A stretch of 27,427 nucleotides of DNA. Origin: Apostichopus parvimensis. Its lineage: Eukaryota > Echinodermata > Holothuroidea > Aspidochirotida > Stichopodidae. The stretch spans positions 11,476 through 38,902 of the forward strand of contig KN888562.1 of assembly GCA_000934455.1 (NCBI GenBank), given 5' to 3'. Below are positions 1-11,600 of the stretch, one piece after another. Numbering within the stretch: the first letter of the stretch is position 1; each line of letters opens with the position of its first letter. The translations under genes were made by a program, and so were the position numbers. The notes beneath the pieces were generated by a model, which saw only the letters and a list, made by a program, of their open reading frames with translations, ran no database searches and was not told the DNA's origin.

Positions 1-990
1 TGAGGTCACCAATGTTATCATATCTGTTGACCCGCTTGTAGGTGACCTTATATTTCTTACATTTTCGACGCCATATTCAGATCTCAAAAGTGCCTTCCGA
101 TCAAAAATCCGATCACAATTTGTGTCACAAAAGTGTTGGCTATAGTGTTGGTTACTTTATAGGTAAATGTAGAACCACAATTACTTGGACTATTTGAGCC
201 CAATCTTGCTTGATAATATTATGTGCATTGTCATATACCCCTACGCAAGGAACCACAGTGCCCTTGGGCTCTTGTTATAGTTTTGATGCTATATACACGT
301 CTCACCGATCAAAAATGTCAATGGGTTGACCCAAGGTGACCTTTGTGTGTTAAGTTATATGAGGTCAAAGTTAATCTTCAGACATTTAGTGCAGTAACTC
401 CCAGTGCCAAGGTGTGACATGATTGATATTTTGGGACAAGTTGCAAATGGTATAGGGGAAATTTCAAACTTAACGGTGATGTGATCCAAGGTCACCAAAG
501 GTCAATTAATGTTAAAAAACTAGTATTTTTGCGATAACTTGAGAATGAAATGTCCGTTAGGGTTGGGAGTTGCTTCAATGTAATCCAATTGTCGACCCGC
601 ATCTGGGTGACCCTTGACCTCAAATTGACCTCTGGTGACCTTTAAGTGTTTTGGGGATTTTTACAGTTTTGATGTCAAGTTGTGAATGGGCTGGTGGAAC
701 ATTTTCAAACTTAACGGTCATGTCATCTGTTGACCCACTTGTTGGTGACCTTATATTTCTTACATTTTCGACACCATATGCATATCTCAAAAGTGCCTTT
801 TGATCAAAAATCCGATCACAATTTGTGATCACAAAAGTGTTGGCTATAGTGTTGGTTACTTTATAGGTACATGTAGGACCACATTTACTTGGACTAATAG
901 AGCCCAATCTTGCTTGATAATATTATGTGTATTGTCTTATACCCCTACGCAAGGAACCACAGTGCCCTTCGGCTCTTGTTATACATGTCA
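1..990. repeat. GGTCA-rich tandem repeat, unit about 704 bp (family C)
   Basis: Positions about 20-285 recur at about 723-987, offset 703-704 bp, with roughly 90% identity by eye. Shared words include TCTGTTGACCC, TATTTCTTACATTTTCGAC, TTGGCTATAGTGTTGGTTAC and CTACGCAAGGAACCACAGTG. A nested similarity of about 243 bp is visible from TTTCAAACTTAACGGT at 459 and 703. The unit is full of GGTGACC and TTGACC words. The window starts inside a unit, so the array may continue upstream. Translations across it show no domain and are not treated as genes. Confidence 0.85.
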
Positions 991-1520
991 TCAGGCCAAA
1001 CCCATATATAGAATTATGTCTAATGTGAAAATTTGGTTTAGCATAAAGTTGATAACTGCACATAGTCTAAATAATTAAATGTTTCACATGCATTCTTTGT
1101 AATAAAGCTGTGTATAGCCCATAGTGCAGTAGCTGCACTATACGATTTAGTGTATACACCAATCTTGAAAAGACTTCACAGTGCAATGCATATGGACTTT
1201 GATTCTTCAAGCATTTGAGTTGCACCACATGTAGTTTAGCTGTGCAGCTTACAACCATTTAGCCATACTTTCCAGCATATAATGTATTGAGTTAGTTGTG
1301 TACAAAAATTAAGGATTAAATAAATGAATCTTCTGTAATTAAAATACTGTGTAAAAAACAACACTCATTACTTGTTCTTACACTGGTTGACATGTGGTAA
1401 TGCTTTCTCATGCATGGGTAGCAATGATCAGGGAGTTCCATAACAACTCCCTGTAATGATAATTGTTAAAATACTGTGTAAAAAAAACACTGCATCAATG
1501 ATTTGTATTCAACTATGTAT
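991..1520. other. AT-rich spacer, no gene seen
   Basis: Nothing coding is supportable. A perfect 9-bp hairpin lies at 1429-1453 (CAGGGAGTT, 7-nt loop, AACTCCCTG). The word AAAATACTGTGTAAAAAA occurs on both sides of it, near 1341 and 1468, suggesting a small diverged repeat. Confidence 0.5.
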
Positions 1521-1522
1521 GT

Positions 1523-1790
1523 ATGCATATGTGTATATTTATGTATTGTGGGTGGTGGGGTGGCATGAATGGGTTTTACGTGTTGGGTTGGTGTGTGGGT
1601 GGATATAAGTTTTACTGTTTTCTTGTATTGTTCTCACTATTTACCTATGGGAGCGCTCTACTAGACAAGCCCTCTGGGTTTTTTGTAGTGCTTCCTTTCA
1701 CAATTTTCCCTGTTGTTGATATATTTTGTCACTTAGTTAACTTCTCAGTATTTATACTGTGAAGAAACAAATAAATGAAATAAAATGATT
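1523..1790 (+). mobile_element. Possible 3' end of a non-LTR retrotransposon
   Basis: A T- and G-rich stretch runs into GGGAGCGCTCTACTAGACA and TTTTTTGTAGTGCTTCC and ends in an A-rich simple tail (AAACAAATAAATGAAATAAAATGA, 1767-1790). A long U-rich 3' region closed by an AAATAAATGAAATAAA-type tail is typical of truncated CR1/L2-type LINE 3' ends. No reverse transcriptase is present. The 79-codon open frame across it is hydrophobic and low-complexity and probably not a protein. Family assignment is a guess. Confidence 0.3.
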
Positions 1791-1847
1791 GACATAGTAA
1801 TTGATATGTAAACTTATGTAAACCAACACTGTTAAGAATTAAGGAAA

Positions 1848-1856
1848 ATGTTAGAG
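1848..1856 (+). CDS. Tentative 3-codon first coding exon (ATG TTA GAG)
   Basis: ATG at 1848 has A at -3, an in-frame stop upstream at 1833-1835, and is followed after two codons by a strong donor, GAG|GTAAGA. It ends in phase 0, which is what the acceptor at 2357-2358 requires, giving Met-Leu-Glu joined to Ser-Asp-Ile-Phe before DED1. Such a short exon matches by chance fairly easily, so it is only a candidate. A start further upstream, outside the window, is equally possible. Confidence 0.3.
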
Positions 1857-2358
1857 GTAAGAAGTTGGTAGGGAGAGAGTTATTTGTGTGTTTTAATGTT
1901 ATTTACCACCTACATTGCCCAGAATAGAAGACACTCTTAGAAGTTTTACGTCCATCATCACATTCCCACACAAACATCGGTCACAATGAAGTGTATATTG
2001 GTTACACTGGAAAATACTGTTAAGGCAATTAAATTATAATTTTAAGTTGGTGGAGCCATGAATAACTACAATAATCTGCCTGATACAGCTTCATGTAGGG
2101 AAGAATGTAGGACATGCATAGTCTTAAAAATCATCAATCCAATTGTTCGCTTTTAATACTTTTAATTTTTCTGAATATAAATAAGTAATACTGTGGTTAA
2201 AGGAACTCAGGTAAATGACAACCACATTATTCACACCTTCATATTTAAATTAATCCGTCCCTTTGAATGTGTTGCTGTTTCAATGCCCCAATCTATTTTA
2301 TAGTCTGGTACCACCAGTATATTTATTTGATTTTCTTTTCGTTGTCTTTATGTTATAG

Positions 2359-2629
2359 AGTGACATCTTTACTTTTGATAACCTCCTGATGCACTCAGAG
2401 TCATTGATTGAGAAAGTTGACTGTCAGAAGCTACTTGACTACCTTAAAGTTCCAGCTAAGGAATCAAAGAAAATTATTGAGAGTGATGCACCCTTTTCAT
2501 CTCTTGTCCACCATCTCAGAGAGGCAGGGAAGGTTTCTTTTGATGACATCAACCATTTAATGACAGCATGCTCTGAAAAAGGACTGATTAAATTGGTGGC
2601 AGTATTGACTGTCTACCAACAAGCTCAAG
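2359..2629 (+). CDS. Exon 1: death-effector-like domain 1
   Basis: The exon follows TTTATGTTATAG and ends at CAAG|GTATGT, phase 0 in, phase 1 out. It encodes about 90 residues folding as a six-helix DED: FDNLLMHSESL (helix 1), CQKLLDYLKVP (helix 2), FSSLVHHLREAGKVSFDDI (helices 3-4) and HLMTACSEKGLIKLVAVL (helices 5-6). It aligns with the other three DEDs by the pattern hydrophobic-L-x-hydrophobic-P/K ... L..L ... L. The RxDL motif common in caspase-8/FADD-type DEDs is absent; SEKGLIKL stands there. A start at Met 2389 would remove helix 1, so an upstream exon is preferred. Confidence 0.82.
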
Positions 2630-5600
2630 GTATGTTTATGTCAGAGAGCTTAACAAGTTAAATATGTTATGAATTGCAAAAAATGCAAATGTGTTGCTCC
2701 ACAAAGTCAGCAAATGCGATTTGAGGTAATACACCATTGTATTAACTTAAGTTAATTAACCCATGGTTGATAGAAAAAGGATTCTCCATTAATACCAACG
2801 TTTGATACAAATAATCTGATAAATAAGTTGGCAAGAAAACTTGTTCATTCAATGTCAAGGTCTTACAGTAAAGTCAAATATTTCTATAAGTCTGTAACTT
2901 ATGGCATATACTAAAAAGTTTCCATTTGAGGTATATCAGACAAGATTGGTAAAATTTGGAATTTCCTTTCCTTTTGAAATTTTGTAATTTACTATCCTTG
3001 ATATATTAGATTCATTGAAGGGGCTTGTCATGACTTTGTTCAATTGCTCAGAAGCAGGGCCAAAATCAGCACCTTGTAAAAGATTTGCATGGTCACCTCA
3101 AATAACATGCTATAAGTTGGACCCAAATGGGAACTCACTAAGTTATGGCAAGTTTGTCACAATATTTTCCTGGAAGTTTTTACTGCATAAATTATGAAGA
3201 TATATTGAACTGTGTTTATTTACATAAATATATCTCTTGGGTGGAAGACAATCTTTAACCATATTTGCATCTTATATGTTTGTTTCAGATTCAAAGTTAA
3301 CCAAGAAAGAACTAAAGGGTCAACTACAGGCATTAAAAGACAAAAGGCAGGAACTCTCTCACAAACTAAGTGAATCAGAAGATGAAAATCAACAGCTGAC
3401 TGGAAGACTAAAGACAACAGAGGAGGAAAGACAGCAATTCAAAGATACATTGAAGGCAACAGAGGAAGAAAGACAACAGCTGACTACAGTAAAGACAACA
3501 AAGGAGGAAAAACAACAGCTATCTGAAAGACTAAAGACAACAGAGGAGGAAAGACAGCAATTCAAAGATACATTGAAGGCAACAGAGGAAGAAAGACAAC
3601 AGCTGACTAAAACACTGAAGACAACAGAGGATGCATTAAAGGCTACAGAGGAAGAGAGACAACAGCTGACTGGAAGGCTAAAGACAACAGAAGAAGAAAG
3701 ACAACAATTCAAAGATACATTGAAGACAACAGAGGAGGAAAGACAACAGTTGACTGGAAGACTAAAGACAACAGAAGAGGAAAGACAACAGCTGACTGGA
3801 AGACTAAAGACAACAGAGGAAGAAAGACAACACTTCAGAGATACATTGAATACAACTGAATACAAGCTGAAGACATTGAAACATGTAATTAATTAATCTA
3901 ATTGATATAATTGAACGTCTGTCCTTCAATGTGATAGGCCTACATTCCTTCTTCTAGAACAGTAGTTCCACCGTTCCTGGAACTTTCCTTTTGAAGGTTA
4001 GGTCACAACTTTCAATACTTATTAAACTTGTGATTTTATCTGAGCAAGGTAGTAATTTGCAATATTGTCACACCCACAAGTAAAAGTCAAAAGGTTATCA
4101 TTTCAGCCTGCCTAAAACTAAGTGTGAAGAAATTTGTCAACTTGAATAATGTTCCCTTCAGACATACGCTACTCCAATGTTGGTATAAACTTTGATTTGT
4201 TGCAAGTAACCACTGGGAGGTTCATCCTTCTTGTCTCATTCACTGTGTTGTTTACATGACAGGAGCTGGAAGAGGCTAAATCAAGTCTGAGAGCTACAAA
4301 AGATGAACTTGTGAAGTCTCAACTGGAATATGCCAAAGAATCCATGGCTTTACAAGAGGTCCTGAAGCCGACTAGGGAAGCCTTGAATCAGCAACAATTG
4401 GTAAGTATGATTATGCATACTGTATAGTAAGTGAATTATGAATATAGAGCAGTGTGTATCTGTAGCCAGTGTACCATCAGTAGCAAAAGAAGTGTGTGTT
4501 TGTAAAGTAAACTTTCCACTGTTTTACATTACAAGTTAACAACATAATCTTGAGCTTTACAGAAATAGTTCAATGAGTTAAAAACAAATGTTCAAAGTCA
4601 AGCTACATCTGATTACAAGTAGTGTGAAGTGAGTAATGAGTACATTCACCTATAGATGCTAAAATCAGTTGCTTTTATCAGCTAAAGACTTAATTGGTGT
4701 AACTTGACAGGTGAAAGACATGAAACTGAGGTTCTTTTTTAATTTGTCAGTACACCAAGTAAGATATCTTTCCTACTTTGTTTATTTTGCAGGCTTACTC
4801 CGCTTCTGTTGCGGAGGAAGAAACCCTACTTGAAGAACGTGAAACTCTAGACATATCACAGGGATCAACTTTGGCAGGTAGGTAACAATGAAAAGATTAT
4901 TGCTGCTGCTTGTTGTTAATTTCCAGACAGTTTAATGTTTCCTTATGTAAAGTCTGTTTATCTTTTAATAGTCCTACCTACAGCTTTTTAAAGCTGTCAG
5001 GGGAGATTGTAGAGGGGGGGGGGAGGTGGAGGGGTGTTGACTTGAGTCAATTTAAGTAGTGTAGGAGGGATTTTCAATTATATTAAGATATTAAAAGTTA
5101 AAGTGAGCTCTGCAGAGGTGTAAAATAAATCAAGGAGTATCATGGAAACAAGTTAAATCTATTTGATTCCATGCCGAAGGCAGAAGGAATCTATGCGATG
5201 GTGATAGCGTGTGTATTATGTGTGTGTGTATGTGACATTTGTTTGTTAACACTTTAACTTCAGAAGGATAACTGGGGTGAATTTCAAACTTGGTATGCAG
5301 GTTCCCCTCAGGTACAACTGGTTTGGGGTTGTTGTTGGTATTGGTGAAAGGTCAAATTCTGAAAACATTGTTTGCACAATATCTGAAGAAGTTGAAGTTT
5401 CAGGTAGTTCAAACTTGGCGTGTTGCTTGCCATTGGTAAGCAGACGATCTGTAGTGTATTTCGTGAATGTCAAAGGTCATTTGAGGTCAACAGAGGGAAA
5501 CTAGTGTGACAATCTTGTAAACATGATATCTCACAGAAGGTAGCCTGTTCAATTCTTATTTGTTGCTTCTGGATTTCCTGTAATTAGTTCAGAATAACCT

Positions 5601-8600
5601 ATTGTATGTGGTGGAGGTGAAAGGTCATTTGGGTCAGAAGAGGGCAAAATATGAATATATCAAAAGTGCTGTATCTCCAGAACCATAAAATGAGCTCATG
5701 TATGCATGGTATGATAGCCTTGTGTATTTTATAGTTTGTACATAATTTGATGTAGGTCAGAAAGCATTTAATTGTCACTAGGTGTGAAAACATGAACACT
5801 ATGTAAATATGATATTTCAAGAAAACTACAGTGGCCGGTATATATGGCTATGGCTTCTCTATAATGAGCACAAACCCTATTGTTTTTGGTGGAGGGTGCA
5901 GATCATTTGGGTTCAGCAGAGGTTACATTCTGGAAATTATAAACATGACATCATAAGATAGGCGCTTGATCAGATGTCATAGTGACATATGACTTTCCTG
6001 TAATGAGTTCAAGAGCCCAGTTATTCATTGTGAAGGTCAGAGGTCATTTGAGCACAGCAACGGGGAAAGTGTAGAAACCCTAAAAGCACTATAGCTGGAT
6101 AATTTTTTTTCCAAGAGAGATTTCTACTTTTAGTTCTGAAAACCTTTCTTTCTAGTTAGGGATGTGGTCAGTAATAAGCTTTTGGTTTCAGAACAACATT
6201 TCTTGAAAAGACATGGTGTACAGGAAAGCACATACCCCTCTGGTAGTCATGTGATCACTATTAATACAAACAAACTAACACATCTAAGAACTGGTTGTAT
6301 ATTTGAAACAAATTTATAGCAATTTTACTAAGGTCATTTGGGGGTCAATCATAGACACATTTAACCAGGTGACTAGACAAGCTTAAGTATGTCAATTAGG
6401 AGAGTGTGAAAAATAAACATAATAACCATGGAGGGTCATGTGATGTGCACCATTGTAGCACTTAACATCCATCCTACCCCTTGTATTCATGTATCCCTTC
6501 TACAACAAATCATTGGATAACAGCCACAGTCCTGAAAAAACTAAGCAAACCCAGAATTTAGCTAAGTGATGCACGTATCAATGTTTACTGCAATTTTGCA
6601 ATTGCAAGATTGTTAGTTCCTTTAAAAAGATGGACTGCATATGAAATACATACAGCATACCAGGACTGTACATGCGTAGTGTAAATTGCCACAAGTAGCA
6701 GACGACAGGATTCGCTGTTCTTTAGCAACACAAAACACAAATCTAATTGCCTTACATGGCCTCACAAATGCAGATCAAGCATTTTCTGACACAGAGAAAA
6801 ATAATTCAACATATTCTTCATCCAAACTAAAGCAATTAATATCAATTGTACCGTTAATGTCTGTTATAGTGGCGTTCTATTGGATAAGAAACTCATTTCA
6901 AACTGACAAAGTGTGCTGGGGTCAACAAGCAAATAACATAAAACATATCAACACCTCCAATGTCTTTCTTGCAAAATATGTAGAAAATAAAAGCCTTACC
7001 CTAATTTGCCTTATAATTTGACCTACTTTCATGTCATCAAGTGATGTGATCACACCTCCTAAAATCTGAAGAGGATATTTATGAGTTTGAATCAATTTTC
7101 AATATTATGTATTAAAAGGCCGTTGCAATGTTTTAAAACAGTGACAGTTAAAGTTGCTATGGTAACACTGTTGTGTAGATGAGCAATTACATCAACAGTA
7201 CTGTAACCAGAGGGTAACCCCTCCCAGTGTTTACTTGCCTTAGATACATTATATATGCAGCACAAGAGTATTTGCACGCTAACAACCCTGTTGTACTGGA
7301 GATGGAGAGCAGTATAAATCTAAATAGAGTCAGTGCTTACACGGTTTGATGACAGAGAATCATGTGACTTAATACCACAATGATGAAAGAAAGACAGTTG
7401 TTTGTCGTATGTAATTTATTTTGCATGCTCAGTCTAAGAACAAAGAGCTGACTTTGCATTTTGGCGTATGTGTGGGTGTATATGTGTGTGAGTGCGTTTG
7501 TGAAGCCCAGCTTGTAAACACGATATCTCAAGAAGGGAAGGTCAAACCAATTTCATATTTAGTGTGTAGGAGAACCACAATAAGTACAAGAAGCTTATTG
7601 TTTTTGGTGGAAGACAAAGGTCATTTGGGGTCACCAGGGGTCAAATTGTGAAAACATTGTTAACACGGTATCTCAAGAAGGGAAGATCGGATCAACTTCA
7701 TACATAGTGTGTAAAAATACAACATTAATTACAAAAAGCTTAATGTTTTAAGTGGAGGTCAAAGGTCATTTGGAGTCACCAGAGGTGAAATTGTAAAACC
7801 TTGTAAACATGATATCTCAAGAAGGGAAGGTCGAACTAACTTCATACTTAGTGTGTAGAAGTACAACATTGAGTACAAGTAGCCTATTGTTTTTGGGTAG
7901 AGGTCAAAGGTTATTTGGGGTCATCAGAGGTCAAATCGTGAAACCCTTGTAAACATGTACACCCTCGCTTTACATTTCGTCAGATTCATGAAGAAAACTG
8001 CTCATGTTAAATCATCGAAACCACAATGCATTTTTTGCATTCTGGTTAATACTTAACCTGATGAGATCCATTTGATATTTTGAAATCTGGACCATTGCCC
8101 TAAATGACCTTTGACATCCACACAAAACATTAGGGTTCTTGTACTCACTATAAGAAAGACACATGCAAAGTATGAGCTCTATGTCATGTAACCTATCTTG
8201 GGATGTCCTGTTTACAAGGTTTGTGTTTATAAGGCTTTACAGAGTGTGACCTTTGATGATCCTAAAAGAATAGGGTTCTTGTACTTACGGAAAGCCACAT
8301 GACAAATATGAGAGCCAATAAAGTTTCCCACGTGGAGATATTGTATTTACAAGGATTTCAAATTTTGGCCTCTGGTGAACTTTGACCTTCACCAAATTGT
8401 GCAAAAACTTGACTCTATATAAGGCAATCATACCATATATATATGAGTTACATAATTACATTGACAGTCAGGTTCTAGAGATACAGCATTTTTGAGATTT
8501 ACACATTTTGCCCGCTGTTAAACCCAAATGACCTTAGACCTCCACCCAAAACAATAGGGTTCTTGTACTCTTTATAGGGAAGTAACATGCAAATATTACA

Positions 8601-11600
8601 GCCAATTCAGTTTCCTATCTAGAGATAGCATGTTTACAAGGATTTCAAGTTTTGACCCCGAGTGATCTTAAATGAACTCTGACCTACTGTACATCAGATT
8701 GTGTAAAAACCTTTCAGTACATACGGCTATCCTACCTTGGATGTGTGAGCTCCTTTGATGTTCTGGTCCTGGGGAAACAGTGTTTTGTGATTTCCACGAC
8801 TTTCCCTCTGCTGACCTTTGACCTTCACCCAAAACAATAGGGTTCATGCACTAATTATGGGGAAGCCACATGCCAAATATAAGAATTGCTGAGGTTCAAG
8901 TTACCCATCTTGAGATATCATGTTTACAAGTTAGGGCGTCATATACACATATACACACAGCTGTGTTTTACATTCAGACCAAGGTCCTCTTTGTTTGTTC
9001 CATTGTTCTAATCCACGTTCGCTAACTTTAATAATACCACATAAAAATAGAATTCGTGCAAAGACGTACTGATTCTTTTGAAATCATATCCGAGGACATG
9101 GAATTGGTTTGTTCAAGTCCTTAATCAGAATACAAAATAACAGCACACACCCGCAAGCACACACACACACACACATGCACACGCATGTTTGTATTTCATT
9201 CCAACCGAGGACCCCATTGTATTTTCCATTGTTCAAATCCACGTACCCTAACCTTAACAATACCCCAAACAATAGAATTCTTCCGAGGACGTGGTGATTC
9301 TTTAGAAATCACAACCGAGGACCTGAAATTCTTTTGTTCAAGTCCTCGGTCAGATAGAAATACAAACGCACACGCACATGCACTCACACACGCCAACTTG
9401 ACTGTATAGGTTAATAGGAATTATATTTATTCAGATTCCACAGAAATCATATCATTTTCCGTTATTGAACTGATTTAAAGAAATGTATTTTGTTTCTATA
9501 TATAAATACATAGAAAACAATCTAACAATCAGGTGATAAATTGGAAAATGTGATGTCATCCATTATTTATCAATCCGTTTTATCAGTTGGTTTGTTGTGC
9601 TGAGTGAGATCCTGAACTATATTTTTGGTCACTTTTATTTATATTTCAGCTGATTACGGCAGATTAATGGTCAATGTTGCCCAAGATCTTACTCTAGACA
9701 GCACTCTGAAATTAGCAACTCTGTTCCGTCTACCACCAGCAGAAACTGATATGCTACGCCGGGTTTCTCTGATAGAGACACCAGGAATCACTCTGATTAA
9801 CTTCATGAAGACAAGAAACATCATCAATATGTATGATGTCACTAACCTACAGAAGGGTTTGGTTTATATTCAGCTAAACCGAACAAATGAATACCACTTA
9901 GCTCCATATCAGTCTAAAGTTGACCCCTTTCAGTTTGAAGAAAACCAATTACCGCAACTGCTTGACTGGCCTGGTAAGAATGAATAAAATATGTAATCAG
10001 AATAGTTGAAACCAAAATAATACAGTACAGTACGAAATGTAGAAATGTGTGTGAGTCAGGGGTTAATATTCTGTTTTCAGGCAATTTGTTATTTTATTTT
10101 CACTGTGTATGTATGGTGAAAGTAGTTACAAGTGAATCTTTTGACCAATTACTTGTTGCCATTTGGTTAATTTCTTCATAGTAAAAGATTGAAAATAGAA
10201 AAATGTTAAAAAAAATTAGGTCCCAAGGATTAGCCAATATTTCAAGGATCGATTTAAGCTGTCTGGTCACTCTCAGACATGATGCTAGATTCTTTTGATA
10301 CTCCTGTTGTCAAATTCTCTAACAACATAAAGCTTGTATTACATATTTATTACATTTTATATTATCATGCCATCAATAATACCTCTTTTATAAATCAATT
10401 GCTAGGCATTTCTATTGATGAACTTGAAATTAGCAGGGAATGATTAAATTATCCAGTATCACATCAAAAAATGCTCTGCAAAATGGGCAAATTGCTATGC
10501 AAGTGCAAAGATGCATAGCAGTTTTATTACATAGGATCCATAGTACTTATAGGAGACAAACTCTGTGCAGAATTTGAACACTAAATTATTCTCTGATTAG
10601 GGATAAATGAGGCTCAGTATGGCAGATTCGATTTTTAGGTGTAAAAGCTTCATTTAATGGTGTTTGTGTTTCCATTATTCTATTTTCAGTTGAAAAAGTC
10701 AAATTTGACCCTGATGATGAATCAACTCCATCACAAGGTTCTGATGAAAGAGAGGATGATCATGACCATAGTAATGAAAGTTTGATGGAGAGAGAAGACC
10801 TACCAAAACAAAGCAAAGATTCAGAAATACTTGAAATGAGGCACCATCATTCATACATTGAACACAGGATCACGTATGAAGGTGGAACTATAAGCATCAT
10901 GGGGGTACATCTGACTATTCCTGAAGACACTTTATCCTTTGATGGTGTAATTGCTGTTAAAGTGATCTATGATCCCACCATACACCTCCCTGGCAGTGCT
11001 CGTAGGGGCAGAATGACACCTCTGATAAAACTAGAGCCAGAAGGGCTCACCCTCGACAAGCCAGCCCAGCTGACTATTCCTCACTCGGCTATTATCCCTG
11101 AGCCAGATCGACATGATGTTATCATCTTCACTGGTCTGAAAGACGAAGAAAATTTACAAGAAGGTAATGATGGTTGCCAATAAACACTTTAAAATGCAAT
11201 TGACAAATGTACCAGGAGAAGTACAATGAGTTATATGCTGAGAATCAGTTCTTATCTAATAGGCTCTTGATATTTACTGTTTTTTAAGTTTACCAAATAA
11301 TATACTTTATTTAATATTATTTATTATAGGTGAAATAACTTGGACTGAGGAGAAATCTATTGATTGGAAGCTAGACCCGGAGAAGATCAGTCTTGATATT
11401 ACCATCCTGAGCTACGTCTTTGTTAATTTAGTCAGCCAAGAAACAGAACAGAAACATATATTCCGTATAGTTCCATTTATTGATGGGATACTTGATGTCA
11501 GAGATGACGTCTTAATAACTGTTTGTTTCTGTAAGGACAGTGATGAAGAGTACAAGGTGAGGATAATCTCTTGTTACCATGGTGATATCTGTAGTAACTT

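Larger units (their letters stand above)
4878..9649 (+). other. Intron 4, repeat-filled (4.8 kb)
   Basis: A phase-1 intron, the largest in the gene. It contains a G-rich tract (5000-5035), family A repeats forward (5160-6120 and 7440-7970) and reverse (8090-8930), and two copies of the GACCGAGGAC element (8964-9138, 9187-9367). 6130-7420 is AT-rich without a recognised feature; its 111-codon open frame (6686-7021) lacks any domain. No exon is missing here by phase, since exons 4 and 5 join cleanly. Confidence 0.75.

Noticed and set aside
1523-1762. 79-codon hydrophobic open frame
   Set aside because: Low complexity, T/G-rich, better explained as the 3' end of a retrotransposon.
2389-2661. 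DED1 as a stand-alone 90-codon gene starting at Met 2389
   Set aside because: Starting there removes helix 1, and the open frame runs past a strong CAAG|GTATGT donor whose phase fits exon 2.
3389-3865. 158-codon open frame on the minus strand
   Set aside because: It mirrors the 42-bp coding repeat of exon 2; the repetitive LSSSVVF-type product has no independent support.
6686-7021. 111-codon open frame in intron 4
   Set aside because: AT-rich, no domain, no splice signals that fit neighbouring phases, and it lies among repeats.
7440-8930. CRISPR-like regular repeat array
   Set aside because: Units are about 145 bp without short repeat-spacer structure, and the host is clearly eukaryotic.
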